Positions 45,332 to 57,402 of a stretch of 64,000 nucleotides of DNA are shown one piece after another. Both the position numbers and the translations under genes were made by a program. This DNA is from Hordeum vulgare subsp. vulgare (taxonomy: Eukaryota > Streptophyta > Magnoliopsida > Poales > Poaceae). Numbering within the stretch: position 1 is the stretch's first letter; each line of letters starts with the position of its first letter. The DNA is taken from the NCBI RefSeq assembly GCF_904849725.1, contig NC_058519.1, positions 184,935,703 through 184,999,702 on the forward strand, given 5' to 3'. Below the pieces are notes generated by a model. That model did no database searches. It saw only the letters and a list, made by a program, of their open reading frames with translations, and was not told the origin of the DNA.

Positions 45332-48300
45332 CTCCTCCCCAGGACACTCCTTCAACTACAACCGCGGTGAGCCCTCACGCTCCTCCCCTCCTCCCTCTTA
45401 CTCTCCCTCCGGCAAGCTCCGCCTCACCTCCTGCCATCATCGACCCCACACGCTCCATGCCAGCACCTGCAACCCCCTGCACCGCTACGCGCTGGCCGCG
45501 CCCCGCTCTTCCCGTGTGTGTGCTCCCGTGGTCGCATCGTCGTGACCCCCGCAGGTCGCACGCCGTCAGCACCCCCTCGGCCACGGCGTCGTCTCGCCAG
45601 CCTCATGTGCCCCTGCTCGCTGGCCGTCGCCAGTTGTTGCTATAACTGCTACCCTCGGCCAGCCAGGCAGGCGCACCATACCGATGTGGTTAGTGGGGGA
45701 TCCCCCACTAACCTTTCCCCGACCGACTGACAACGTGGGTCCTACCCCCCTTGTAAAAAAAGAGAAGAAAAAGAATATGTGTAAAAAAATATAAAATATA
45801 ATTAATTAACTAACCTGTTGATTGTTTAATTAATATGCATTTAGTTAGCTAAATTAAATCATGTTTGACCTCACTAATGAATTAGGATAATTAATTTGGT
45901 TAACTAAACATAATTTGTGTAATAAATTATGTCAGTTAATTAGTAGCGTATGACATGTGGGTCCCACCCTCTTTTAAATTAATGTGTTAATAGCTAACCA
46001 AAACTATTAAAAAGGTGTGTATGACATATGGGACCCAGCGGTTAGAGTTGACCAGTCAACTCAGCTGTTGACTGCTGATGTCAGCATGACATCATGCTGA
46101 TGTCATAAATAGTTAATGAATTTAGTTAAATCTGTTTAATTCCTAAAAAAATGATAAAACTTTAAAAATTAATATAAAATAATCCGTAATCCGGATGAAA
46201 ATAATTTGTACATGAAAGTTGATGAGAAAAACGAGTCGAACACGAATACGCTATCCGTTCGCATGTCATGCGTCTCTATCATAGTGATCGTGGAGCTTTT
46301 CCATCCGTTTCGCCTGTCCGGTAGCAGCCAGAGACCCGGGAAATATCGTCAGATATTTTCCCGATCCGTCTATAACGTTTAATACCGCGTTTGCTTATGC
46401 CTAGCGCTTTTTTTAGCCATGTCATACTTTGTGATGCATTTCATTGCTCTTTTATTTATTGTGTTTTCCCGACATTACTTCCTTTCCAGTAGACCCCGAG
46501 ACCGATGATGATCCGGTGATCGACTACTTCCCCGTCACGGATCCATTTTTCTCTGCAGAGCAACAAGGCAAGCAAACCCCCCTTGACCATTCCTATATCG
46601 CCTATTCTTTCTCCCTCATGCTTGCATTAGAATTTTGCTACTGTTGTAGATAGCTCCTATTCTGATGCATACCCTGTTGCTAATAAACTGCTACATTTTC
46701 TACTGCACCTCTAAACTGTTTAGACTAGGTGGAGCAGTCATCCCCTTTACTCCCTTAGTCCAGTTGCCCTCGCTTTATCATCAAGTCTCGATCAACTGAT
46801 CGACGAGCCAAGACCCAACAAAGCACTTACACCCCCTTAATTGTACGACACTAAAGAGCTACTATCGAGAACCGAGGGTGACACCTCATTACGTACTCCG
46901 ACGTTAGCATTGTAGTGTAGTTGACCGGCGGTGGTTCTCGAAGGGTGATTCCTCCTTGACCACCTCTGATAATGACTCTGTCGTACAACCCATCAAGTGT
47001 GGCCCATCGAGGGTGATTCCTCCTTGGCCACCTTGATGGATACATCGTTCGGAATCCATCGAGGGTGATACCTTGGATCCATCTGATGTTACAACCATAT
47101 AGTTACTTGACCTTCTTACCGGGAACATCGTGGCATAAATGTTAGGAGGGTGTATTCCCGCGTGGATGTGTCGATGAGTTAATTAAAATGCTAAGGATTT
47201 TGGTATTTGATCCGGGTTCGTCAGAGACCTTTTCGCACTAACCGGCTACGCGGGAGAAGTTATGGGTACTCGACGTCATGGTATCAGCTGAAGCTCTTCA
47301 GACGTCAATGGCACGACGCGCGCCCGAGTGGTCTGGATTATCACCGTTCTTGTATAAGAGGTGCCAGGACTGACCTTGGACGCCCACGCAACATGCAGGA
47401 GTGCAATGGGTGATGGGCCCATGAACCGTGCGCACTTAGGGTTTAGACCGGCGGGCTGGCCTCTCTGTTGACTCTAGGTGGGGCTGCAACGTGTCGATGT
47501 TCCAAGGTTGGGCATGACCCAAGAAAGTATGTCCGGCCAGAGTTTATCGAGCGTGATGGGAAACTTCGTGCACCCTTGCAGGGATGAAAATTAACTATTC
47601 GGATAGCCGTGTCCACGGTTACAGGACGACTTGGAGTTGTACCCCGATCTTATACAACTACAATTGTTACTTAACTGGAATGTTTTCTCTAGGATTTCTT
47701 CCTCACACGGAGTCGAGGAAGAATCTTTGGGCGTGACTTTAATTAATATTGCTGACTATTAGGTGTGTTACCTACTCTACTCTCATCTATTGTTGCAAGA
47801 CCCGTGGAGATCCTAGTCATTGATAGAACTAGTCCCCTCTCTCTATTCTCGCATTGCTGTAGTCAGTCCACATATAACCCTTTCCTTTGATACTGATGCA
47901 TACTTAGCATAGTCCTGATGTCAGTCTTGCGAGTACTTTGGATGAGTACTCACCATTGCTTTGCTCCCCCTTTTCCCCTTGATCAGTTGTTGCGACCAGA
48001 TGATGGAGCCCAGGAGATGGCATATCCCGCCGACGATGACTGCTATCCCAACTGTGTCTGCTACTACATGGAAGTCGCTGACGACCAGGAGTAGTTTAGG
48101 AGGTTCCCAGGCAGGAGGCCTCGCCTCGTTCGATCGATGTATCTTTTGTGCTAGCCTTCTCTAAGGCATTATCATGTTTCATGTTTGTACTCAGATACTT
48201 GTTGCTTCCGCTGACTCGTGTGTTTATCGAGCTTCTGTATTGTAGCTCTCGAGGTCCGTGGCTTGTAATACGAAGCTTGTATGATTTTATTTGTGTCTAG

Positions 48301-48392
48301 AGTTGTGTTGTGATATCTTCCCGTGAGTCCTAGAGCTTGGTCATACACATTTGCGTGTATGATTATCGTACGATCAAATCGAGGGCGTCACA
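45332..48392 (+). repeat. LARD 5' LTR, 5'-truncated
   Basis: The GC-rich start (45332-45730) is followed by an AT-rich part and then by agaccccgagac, cgagggtgattcctcc repeats (46930-47070) and the terminal GGGCGTCACA, the inverted complement of the LTR start at 52921. Small open frames here have no protein similarity I recognise. Confidence 0.82.
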
Positions 48393-48395
48393 AGT

Positions 48396-48408
48396 TGGTA
48401 TCAGAGCC
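48396..48408 (+). other. Primer binding site, initiator Met tRNA
   Basis: TGGTATCAGAGCC, a perfect match to the common plant LTR-element primer site, lies 3 bp after the LTR end. Confidence 0.93.
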
Positions 48409-51400
48409 GACTACCTGTAGGTAGCCCCCTTTCCAAATCCTTGGTCGAACTTGAGTCTAGTACTTGAAAACCTTACTAACTTTGATGTTTTGGCTTACGG
48501 TCCCACATCTCTAGCGGGTGGTATTACTATCTTTTGCTCCTCTTCTATACTCTGGGTACTGATCTCTCTTCTCTTTTGGGTTAAAGATTTTGCTAACTCT
48601 AACTTTTGGTTCTCGTAAATACTTTCTCACGGAGAACCCTGCATTCCAGGTGATGGCTTGATTCGTTAGAAGACTCCAAGGATACTCTCTCATGTTCTCT
48701 CGAGAACTTGTGCTCATTGCTTTTGCGATTTTCCTTCCTCTGTCAACCCCTATGGATGGCTACATAGAAATGTCATTCTTATTTTCTTTCCAGATGCTCT
48801 TGCTATACAAGGTACAACAATTATCTTATCGGGGATTTGATCGTCCTCAGTTGTCATGGGTTTCACAAGTCCCTTGAATTACTATTCGATCTTCCGGAAT
48901 CATCAGTAGCCTATTGTTCATGAGCTTTCTCACCTGCTTGCATTATGGTTAAATCCATATGTCTAGCAACATTCGTTAAAACCCTTTGTGATTTTCCCTT
49001 GATCTTATTGATTCAACCTTTGTGGGAATGCACACAATCATCAGTTGATTCTCATAAATTGTCTTTCCGGATCAGACGTCCTTCCATACATGAGCTGGTT
49101 CTCGGCAAATCAACCTTGGTTGATTGTCCATCTAAGTCCTTTCAACTTCCTTGTATTTGATCGGAGCATCTGATTCTGATACACCACCTAGAAATCATAA
49201 TTCCTTTGGTATTTAAATATCGATATTTTTCAGATGTTTTATAATCTGATGCCTTGCATTCTATCTTCCTCTGATTGAGTACCAATACTCACATCAAGTC
49301 CCTTGTGGACCGCCAGACCCATTGCTGGGTTATCATCCGACGGCATCCTTCACATTCAACAATTCTTGTGATATTGTTCCCCTGATACATAATGTTGTTG
49401 GTAAATTGTGTCATCTTCCTCTGATAAGTTGTATCCTATGCTTTTGTCAGCCATACTCTGTTTTCAAGCATGTGTTAATTACTCTTGAAGATTGTGGTAT
49501 ATGTTCCTAAGATGCCCCGATGGGTTGAACATATGCCTTTCTAAACCCGTGTGACCCCAAGGGATTTCACGATTCTTACTTTCCTGATGTTTTGCTAGAT
49601 AATGTTTTTAAGTTACAACTTCATCAAACGCGAGGAGTACATGGAAAGTGATGCACTGATGAAGTGGGAGTCGACCTTGAACTTTGTGTTCATGCCCATG
49701 GAAACGATGTTAATCCTATCATAGCAGCTTCTCGTATCAATGACCATTCATTCTACGATTTAGTCTTGTACATGTGATTTGGTACTTTGCAATTGTGGTT
49801 CTGACCATGATTGTTAATCTTTGATCCCATATGTAGATAAGTTAAAGTGCTTGTCTTCCACGGATCAATGCATTAGTCTAACCTCTACTCTGACCTACCT
49901 CCGAGTATTATCCCTGGTATCTCGAGAATATCACAAAGCTATATAACTTATTATGAGCTCCTCATCAACTATTGTATTTCACTGACTCCAGTTTTCCTCG
50001 TGTTTTCAGTTGTTTGATACTCAAAGACACCGGTAACTAAATCGATTACACATTGCGATTCAACAACTCTTAGTAATCTTCTTTGCTTATGAGTTTGTAC
50101 TCGATCTTGTTTCTCCAAGCTATAAGGATACATCATCATCGTCGTGCTAGAGCTTGACCATGATATCAATGTCCCACATGCTCGGAGCACATATCCAGCA
50201 GTGCAATACGCCTACATCGAGATTTCGACATTATGTTGGTTGTCCTGAAAGGCAATATACATTCGGAGCTAGCTGTCTTATCTGTGGTTCCGACATCCTT
50301 TCGCTCATTGTTCCTTTGCTTGATGTCCTCGTTGAACTATTACATCTTCGTGAAACTTCTCGACAAATGTGTCGTGATCATCATCAGCATTCTGAGCTCT
50401 TTCTGGGTATCAATCTAATGCATGATGAGAAATACCATCCTTGCCCCTCGATGATTTGTGTTATCATGAGCAACCTTATAGCCTTCCTTCCAACACAAAA
50501 TTGATCATGTTTTGTGTTGTCCCTTGAGTTCCTTGCTATCCACCTTATGTTATGTTCTACCTTGGAGTATTACCATCTTTTATGTCAAAAATGTTGTGAG
50601 AATTGTTGCACCTCTTAAGAATTCTTGATATAGTGATACTTGTCGCTATCACCATTCATTTCTTGATCCCCTGTTGTTCCTAACCGGAACACCGACAAGT
50701 GAACTTGGATGTGTGATTCCAATACTTTTGTCAACCATGTTGCCTTGAAGATTAATGACTAGTTGTTTCATTCTTAATGTGTTGGTTGTTTACTCATCAT
50801 TTTAGCATTGGTTGTGCTACTCAACCCGTATTTTCGAGCGCACCCTTCGACCAGTGTTTAATTGTTGTTGTTCCCTTTAGCATACGCCATTATGTCATTT
50901 GAGTTCACAAATGCTATCTCCTTGATCTTATAATTTTGGAAATTCATCCCTATTGAAATCTTGAGGGATTGTTGCTGAGCCCATTGGCCACACCCTCAAC
51001 TTATTCATAGTTCATGATGGAGCTTTTGAAGGCATTATCGTTGTGCCTAGCTCATGAAAAATATGTTTGATAGAAGAAATGTTTTCCCAAAATTCACGTG
51101 CATTCTTGTCGTCGTGAATATGTGCAAGTTTTGTTTTGCTTCCTCTAGGATCATCCCAATTTATTCACGCATTTTTGAAGTGTTATATGTTTTGAAGATT
51201 TGCTATCTTCACTTCATATAACTTCTCTTAGTACCCCAAGCCATTGACCGATTTGATCAAGGAAGTTAATTCCTTCATAAGAGCTAATCCATGTTTACAC
51301 AAGGGCCTTCATATCATCGATGATGGTTCTCAAATCATAACTCAGTTGCATTTCGTTGTAAGAGCTCCATGTGAGCATGAATGTCTTGACATTGTGTTCG

Positions 51401-52910
51401 TGTGTCTTACAATCCAACTCATGATCCAAGAATTGCTTGTGTAGTTCATATCCTAAGAGTCTTGCATCATCATCTTTTCTTCTCGAGCATCTTGAGTCTA
51501 AGGTGCCCTGACACCAATCAGATCTAAATCTCGGGAAGATATGATGGTTGGAACATTTCCCAATAATTATAACGTTTGTCTTTATGTTACCTCGTACGGT
51601 GATGTCTTGTTTGGCACACCGGGCTGAAGGACCTATTGTTATAAATTCTTCCATATGTAAGATTCGCCATTCTTCCATGCAGAAACTATATGACTTATTT
51701 TATAAGTTGTTTTTGATGAATCCTTTGTGTATCCAAATTTCGACCATTATCTGATGTCCATGTCGATGCTACCTCGAAGCATGGATGTGGTACGTAAAAT
51801 GTCAACAGGAACATTGGAAGCGCAATGCTAAATTGTTCCTGATCAATTAACCAAACCGTATGGTATGGGTAAACATCATGATTCTCCTTGCCCTTTTATC
51901 AAAATGGTTATGTACTTGATGACCTATCATGTATACCATACTCTAAAATTTCCTCGGGAATGGTATACTCGAACACTTGTGTGTGTGAACACATTTTCCT
52001 TTCCATTGGTGTGTTTGACGTGAGAGTCACCTTTTCCTTCCCATTGCTCAATTTAACCTTTCTTGAACTGAACTTATCTAAGCAGTGTTAATTCCCTGCT
52101 AAGGTAACAACCTTGGTATGCAACTCTGTGAGTAAGATTCTGTTACTATAGTTCATAACATTCCGGTAGCCGCCAATGGACGAGAACTTTGCGTATTGGT
52201 CCGCCTCGTTTCAACGAGCAGGAACATGGTTCTATTCGCCCCCCGCCCTTGGTATCGATGTTGTTGCCAACATAACTAACAAGTTATCCTCTGACATGTC
52301 TCGCTATCAAGACCGTATAAAATGTCACCACTTTGCCTACTCTTAACCCACATGGTGGACCCATAACCCAAGTTCCACACGATCGAAACCTGACTCTCCT
52401 ATACATCTTTGACTCCCATGTGTCCTTGCACTTGGCTTCATGTGAAATTCCCGAGCCACCGTTCAATGGGACGATCTATTCTTGTATCAAACACAATACT
52501 TATTCCCGTTGCTCTAAATCCCCTTTCATACCTGTTTAGGCATCAAAGGATTGCCTAACCATTTGACACCTTCGTACCCTCGCATGTTACTGTCAATGAA
52601 GTCCATGAGTTACAACTTGAGTAGTACTTCATGTACTTTTCGTGCCTTCGCAATCAAATACCCAACTTTGAGTAGGTACGTTCTTCCAACATTTTCCCCT
52701 ATTATCGCATTTGTAGGACGATGAAGACCTCGAAGGAAGAATGATGGATTCATCAGGATGACCTAAGTGACGGGATTGAAGACTTCAACAAAATGGATAA
52801 ATTTCTTTGGGCAGAGCAACCAATACCGAGAAGAATTGATAGAATTTCGTAACCAAACTTTTCCCCCTTCTCTCTACCTTTTAATTCTCGGGACTAGAAT
52901 TTCTTTTAGT
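48409..52910 (+). other. LARD internal domain, non-coding
   Basis: No frame above about 130 codons exists on either strand and none shows gag or pol motifs. The sequence is C/T-rich on the plus strand. A ~70-bp stretch at 49645-49715 is shared with the Gypsy element at 58650-58725. Confidence 0.8.
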
Positions 52911-52920
52911 GGTGGAGAGT
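52911..52920 (+). other. Polypurine tract of the LARD
   Basis: ggtggagagt directly precedes TGTGACGCCC. Confidence 0.75.
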
Positions 52921-53925
52921 TGTGACGCCCTGGTAGTTAGGCTACAGTAATCACACGCTAATGGTGCCATCTCATCAAGATTAACTAAGCCAAATTGTCC
53001 ATTGATAAAAAAACTAAATTGAAATTTAAAATAAAGTCAGATAAATTATTTCTTCAAACTATAAAATAAAAAGCATGCTTAGATTGCAATGATTCCCTAA
53101 GCTTTTATAAAATATAAACCAACATTTTTGTAAGTATTTAAAAGCTCTAAAACAATTAAAACACACACCCAAAAGAATAAATACGAGGCCTTTTGACTTA
53201 TCAATATATCCAAACCTATTTCAGTTGCCCCCAAACTTTTGGTGGCATTACCTAATATACAACATGAATAATAAACCAAGTTACAAAAGTTACAAAGATA
53301 TTTTATATTAAAACTAAAACTAAAACAGAAACTGTTTAAAAATAAAACATAAAAGTTTTATAAAAGGAAAAGAGCTAAAAATATATAACAAAAGGCAAAA
53401 AAAACCTCCCCCTTGGAGCGAGGCCCAGCCTGGCCTCCCAGTCCGGCCGGCCCACCTCCCCTCTATCGGCCCACCCCAGGGCCTATAACCACCTCCACCG
53501 ACACCTCCCTCCCCCACTCGCCCCCCACTCCCGTCCCGATCTGGATCGGGATCTCGGAGACCCCGCTGCCGACCACCTCGTTCTGCTGCACCTCCCCTGA
53601 TCGGCCCGAGCCACCCTGCCGCCCCACGACGCACTCACCACCCCGCGCGGCTACTTCCTCATGCCTTCCCCCATCGGTGATTCCTCCTGTCGCGCCTACC
53701 CCGCTCAGAACAGACCGCCCTTGCCGGCCCCACCGGACCATCTCGTCGTCGATCGTCTCCCTTCCCCGTCGGACTGCCCCGCTGGCCTCCTCACGTCCTA
53801 TCGAGGATGCTGCTTCCACTACTGCCGCGGTGAGCCCCCGGGCTCCTCCCCTCCTCCATCTTACTCTCCCTCCAGCGAGCTCCGCCTCACCTCCGACCAT
53901 CGTTGTCGTATTTCGGGCTCTGGAA
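52921..53925 (+). repeat. LARD 3' LTR, 3'-truncated
   Basis: It starts TGTGACGCCC, is AT-rich to about 53400, then GC-rich. The frames at 53413-53946 come from this CCG-rich stretch; the same composition recurs in the 5' LTR copy. The right border, where matching to 45440 stops, is approximate. Confidence 0.78.
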
Positions 53926-55534
53926 AACCCTAAGGATTCGAACTGAGGGGCGTGTACGAAGATCTCTCCCTGCTTAACCTTGCCTAGCACGCTACTCGAT
54001 GGGAACAACAAAGGACTCACTCGATGGTTAGGAAAACATAGAACACAATAGTTTACCGAGGTTCGGTCCGCTGCGAAGCGTAAAACCATACTCCTGCTTT
54101 GATGGATTACCTCTTGGGGAGTTTGGTGGATGAACTAGTATAGTGCTCTCGAGCCTCCAGAGGCTGGGTGGCTTTGTGTGTTGTTCCAGGGTGAGAATGA
54201 ACTGATCCTTCCACGAAATATCCTACCCTCTCTATTTATAGTGGAGGCCCGGGTCCTCTTCCCTCATCGTTTCGGTGGGAAGGGATCCCACAACGGCCAA
54301 TTTGGAAGGGGACAAGGGAACATGCTTCCCCTGTCAAAAGTGGTCTTCACCTGCAATGTAGCTGCATGCGATGCAGGGTTGGGGCAGCGATGACGTTCTC
54401 CTGCCGACGGGCGGCCATGGTCTTCATGCACCCAGAGGGAAAACTTTATAAGATGCTTTGGGAAACAGTGTCGCCTTTGCCCTCTTTGCACCAAAGGGGA
54501 AACTGCATCGGCTGCTGCATGCTGCTCGCTTGTCCTCCCTCGACGTCAGCCTTGACTCCTGAGGTTGGTCCTCGCCTCGGAATATCTGCCGCTCTGGAGG
54601 GGTCCTGAGGAGGCCCCCTCCGGGTCTTGATGCCGCTCCTCGTCGCGAGGCTTGGCCCCTCACGAGGGCCTTGTCCTGGGTGGTGTCGTGCCAATCGATC
54701 TTAGGTCGATGAAGTGGTCCAACCCTGGGCCGCAAGCAGGCAGGTCTGGGTACCCCCATTCCCAGAACGCCGACAGTAGCCCCCGGGCCCAAGGCGCACC
54801 TGGGTTGGCTTCTCGGCGAAGCCTTGAGGGTGGCCCGAAGCATCACGTGCCCCATTTTCCTGCGGGCCAAGCGGCACATGTGTCCTGCTGTCGTGCGGTG
54901 GCGCGCTCGCTCCTTGAGGTGCGTGGGTGCCCGTCTCCAGCGAGGGGGAGCGTTCAGACGATGAGCCTGCGGCCGTCAAGGGCATCGCCGGCGACCTCTC
55001 CCCTTAGCTCCCCCAGCTTTTTTCTACCCGCTCCTATGAAAGTGGACCAAGAACTCTACCCTGTTGGGCGTTAAACTCTCGTTGTTATTACCTTTGTCGT
55101 TCTCCTTTTTCCATTTTCTCCTGAATTGATGGCTTGCTCGTCGGGGGTCGATGCGGCTAGGCTTCAAAGCTTTGGGCCCATTGCCGCTCCAGCCGTGGCT
55201 CGGAATGACGCGGGTGCGAGACCCTCAGGAGATCCTGTCCTCCCGAGGCACCGCTCGCATTGCCATGCACTTGGCCGACGACCTCATTCCTCGCTGCAAC
55301 CAAATCCTTAGGCTCTGCATCCCTTCGTTAGTGCGCATGTTTTTAATTTATTGTTAGTTTGACGTGAGGCGAGAAGGTTCCAGTCCGGGCCTGCGGGGTA
55401 CTTAGCTCGTGGGTTTGTGTCGGTCCCTTGCATAGTCCCTCATGTGTAACTCTTGTTTCATAGGTCGGACGGGGTGAAGACCCTTTTGGAACTCAATGTC
55501 TACAGGTCCTGGTCCGCGCATTTCCCTGCCCCCG
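53926..55534. mobile_element. GC-rich repeat segment, unclassified, left half
   Basis: Phrases such as accgaggttcggtccgctgc, tctatttatagtggaggccc and agtagcccccgggcccaagg are familiar from Triticeae LTR elements, but I cannot name the family, find its ends or see a coding frame with known motifs. It continues at 62986 after the Gypsy insertion. The overlapping short frames at 54424-55074 on both strands reflect GC-rich sequence. Confidence 0.5.
55530..55534. repeat. Left TSD (CCCCG) of the complete Gypsy element
   Basis: CCCCG precedes the 5' LTR and recurs at 62986-62990 right after the 3' LTR. Confidence 0.92.
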
Positions 55535-57033
55535 TGATACGTCTCCGTCGTATCTATAATTTTTGATTGTTTCATGACAATATTCTACAACTTTCATATA
55601 CTTTTGGCAACTTTTTATACTATTTTTGGGACTAACATATTGATCCAGTGCCCAGTGCCAGTTCCTGTTTGTTGCATGTTTTTTGTTTTGGAGAATATCC
55701 ATACCAAATGAAGTCCAAATGCAATAAAAAACCTATGGGGATTTTTTTTGGAACATTTATGATTTTTGGGAAGAAGAATCACCGCGGAACGATGCCCGAG
55801 GGGGTCACGAGCCCATGAGGCACGCCCTACCCCCTAGGCGCGGTTGGCAGGCTCGTGACCGCCGCAAGAAAGATAATATCCGAAAGAAAATTGTGTTAAA
55901 AGGACACCTCCATCGGAGTTACGGATTTCTGGGAAATTATTAAACGGTGAAAGGCCAGAATCGGGGAGCGCAGAAACAGAAGGACACGGAGAGAGAGATC
56001 CAATCTTGGAGGGGCTCTCGCCCCTCCGCCGCCATGGAGACCATGGACTAGAGGGGAAACCCTTCTCTCGTCTAGGGAGGAGGTCAAGGAAGAATAAGAA
56101 GAAGGGGGGCTCTCTCCCCCTCTCTCCCGGCGACGCCGGCACGCCACCCGGGACATCATCGTGTGACGACGATCTGCACCAACACCTCTGTCATCTTCAC
56201 CAACACCTCCATCACCTTCCCCCATCTATATTCAGCGGTCCACTCCCCCGCAACCCGCTATACCCTCTACTTGAACATGGTGCTTTATGCTTCATATTAT
56301 TATGCAATGATGTGTTGCCATCCTATGATGTATGAGTAGATTTTCGTTGTCCTATCGGTGATTGATGAATTGCTATGATTGGTTTAATTTGCTTGTGGTT
56401 ATGTTGCTGATCTTTGGTGCCCATCATATGAGCGCGCGCGTGGATCACACCATAGGGTTAGGAGTATGTTGATAGGACTATGTATTGGGGGGCATGGGTG
56501 ACAGAAGCTTCAGCCTAGCATAGAAATTGATGCATACATGATTGAAGGGAGAACAGTATATCTTATTGCTATAGTTGGGTTTTACCTTAATGAACGTTAG
56601 TAGTTCCGGATGGTTGCTAATAGTTCCAATCATAAGTGCATAGAATTCCAAGTAAGGCATGACATGCTAGCAGTGGCCTCTCCCACATAAAACTTGCTAT
56701 CGGTCTAGTAACGTAGTCAATTGCTGAGGGACAATTCCGCAACTCCTACCACCACTTTTCCACACTCGTTAAACTAACGTAATTGTTTCTAACCAGCCCC
56801 TAGTATTTATTGCGTGTTCTTTATTATCTTGCAAACCTATACTATCATACCAACAAAGTACTTCTAGTTTCATACTTGTTCTAGGTAAAGCGAACGTAAA
56901 GTGTGCATAGATTTGTATCGGTGGTCGATAGAACTTGAGGGAATATTTGTCCTACCTTTAGCTCCTCGTTGGGTTCGACACTCTTACTTATCGAGAAAGG
57001 CTACAATTGATCCCCTATACTTGTGGGTTATCA
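55535..57033 (+). repeat. Gypsy 5' LTR (1,499 bp)
   Basis: It runs from TGATACGTCTCCGTCGTATC to cttgtgggttatca. A CT/GA-rich leader near 55980-56250 yields the spurious overlapping frames there. Confidence 0.93.
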
Positions 57034-57044
57034 AGACCTCTTTC

Positions 57045-57062
57045 TGGCGCCGTTGCGGGGAG
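57045..57062 (+). other. Primer binding site, Asp-tRNA type, one base short
   Basis: tggcgccgttgcggggag equals the usual tggcgccgttgccggggag minus one C. It begins 11 bp after the LTR end, a spacing also seen in Athila-like elements. Confidence 0.8.
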
Positions 57063-57155
57063 CAATAGCGTGGGGTGAATATTCTCGTGTGTGCTTGTTT
57101 TCTTTATCACTAAGTAGATTTATTTGATGTTCTAAGTTGTTCTCTATCTTTGGTT

Positions 57156-57402
57156 ATGGATATGGAACACGAAATACCAAAAAAATTAGGTGTACTTGCT
57201 ATTCATGGAGATGGGGAACCTCCTAAAACCCTCGATGCTCGTTATGTGGAAAATATTATGCACTTCTTTGATAATCTTGAGAAACCCCATTCAATTATAT
57301 AATGGGAGACACGTTGGATCAACGTGAATACTTTAGGGATTATCGCTTGACTCAAAAAGGGAAACTATTATGGGATCAAATTCATATGTTGAAATGGTAT
57401 GC
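57156..57402 (+). pseudogene. Frameshifted N-terminal part of the element's protein
   Basis: ATG 57156 opens MDMEHEIPKKLGVLAIHGDG and continues to a stop near 57300. A second frame from ATG 57302 gives MGDTLDQREYFRDYRLTQKG and KLLWDQIHML, ending at about 57404. The long frame then continues the sense (VEMVCLRYDI) from a third register. Two small indels therefore seem to have split one original reading frame. Confidence 0.65.

Larger units (their letters stand above)
45332..53925 (+). mobile_element. LARD-like non-coding LTR retrotransposon with ~4-kb LTRs (Sukkula-like?)
   Basis: A 5' LTR missing its first ~0.9 kb ends at 48392 in GGGCGTCACA and is followed by a Met-tRNA primer site. A 4.5-kb internal domain without any substantial reading frame leads to a purine tract and a 3' LTR that starts TGTGACGCCC at 52921. 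The 3' LTR is cut at about 53925. The LTR copies overlap over roughly 100 bp (53815-53920 against 45340-45440: ccgcggtgagccc, gctcctcccctcctcc, gagctccgcctcacctcc), which puts the full LTR near 4 kb. Long LTRs and a long non-coding interior define large retrotransposon derivatives. Such elements must borrow all proteins from a helper. Confidence 0.85.

Noticed and set aside
44909..45545. Plus-strand frames of 132 and 148 codons
   Set aside because: They lie in the 3' LTR, and the longer one runs over the junction into the neighbouring element at 45332.
53413..54089. 177- and 208-codon frames on opposite strands
   Set aside because: They lie in the GC-rich part of a LARD LTR, overlap each other and have composition typical of random CCG-rich sequence.
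54424..55074. Opposite-strand frames of 151 and 140 codons
   Set aside because: GC-rich repeat sequence with no recognisable domain; the two frames overlap for hundreds of bases.
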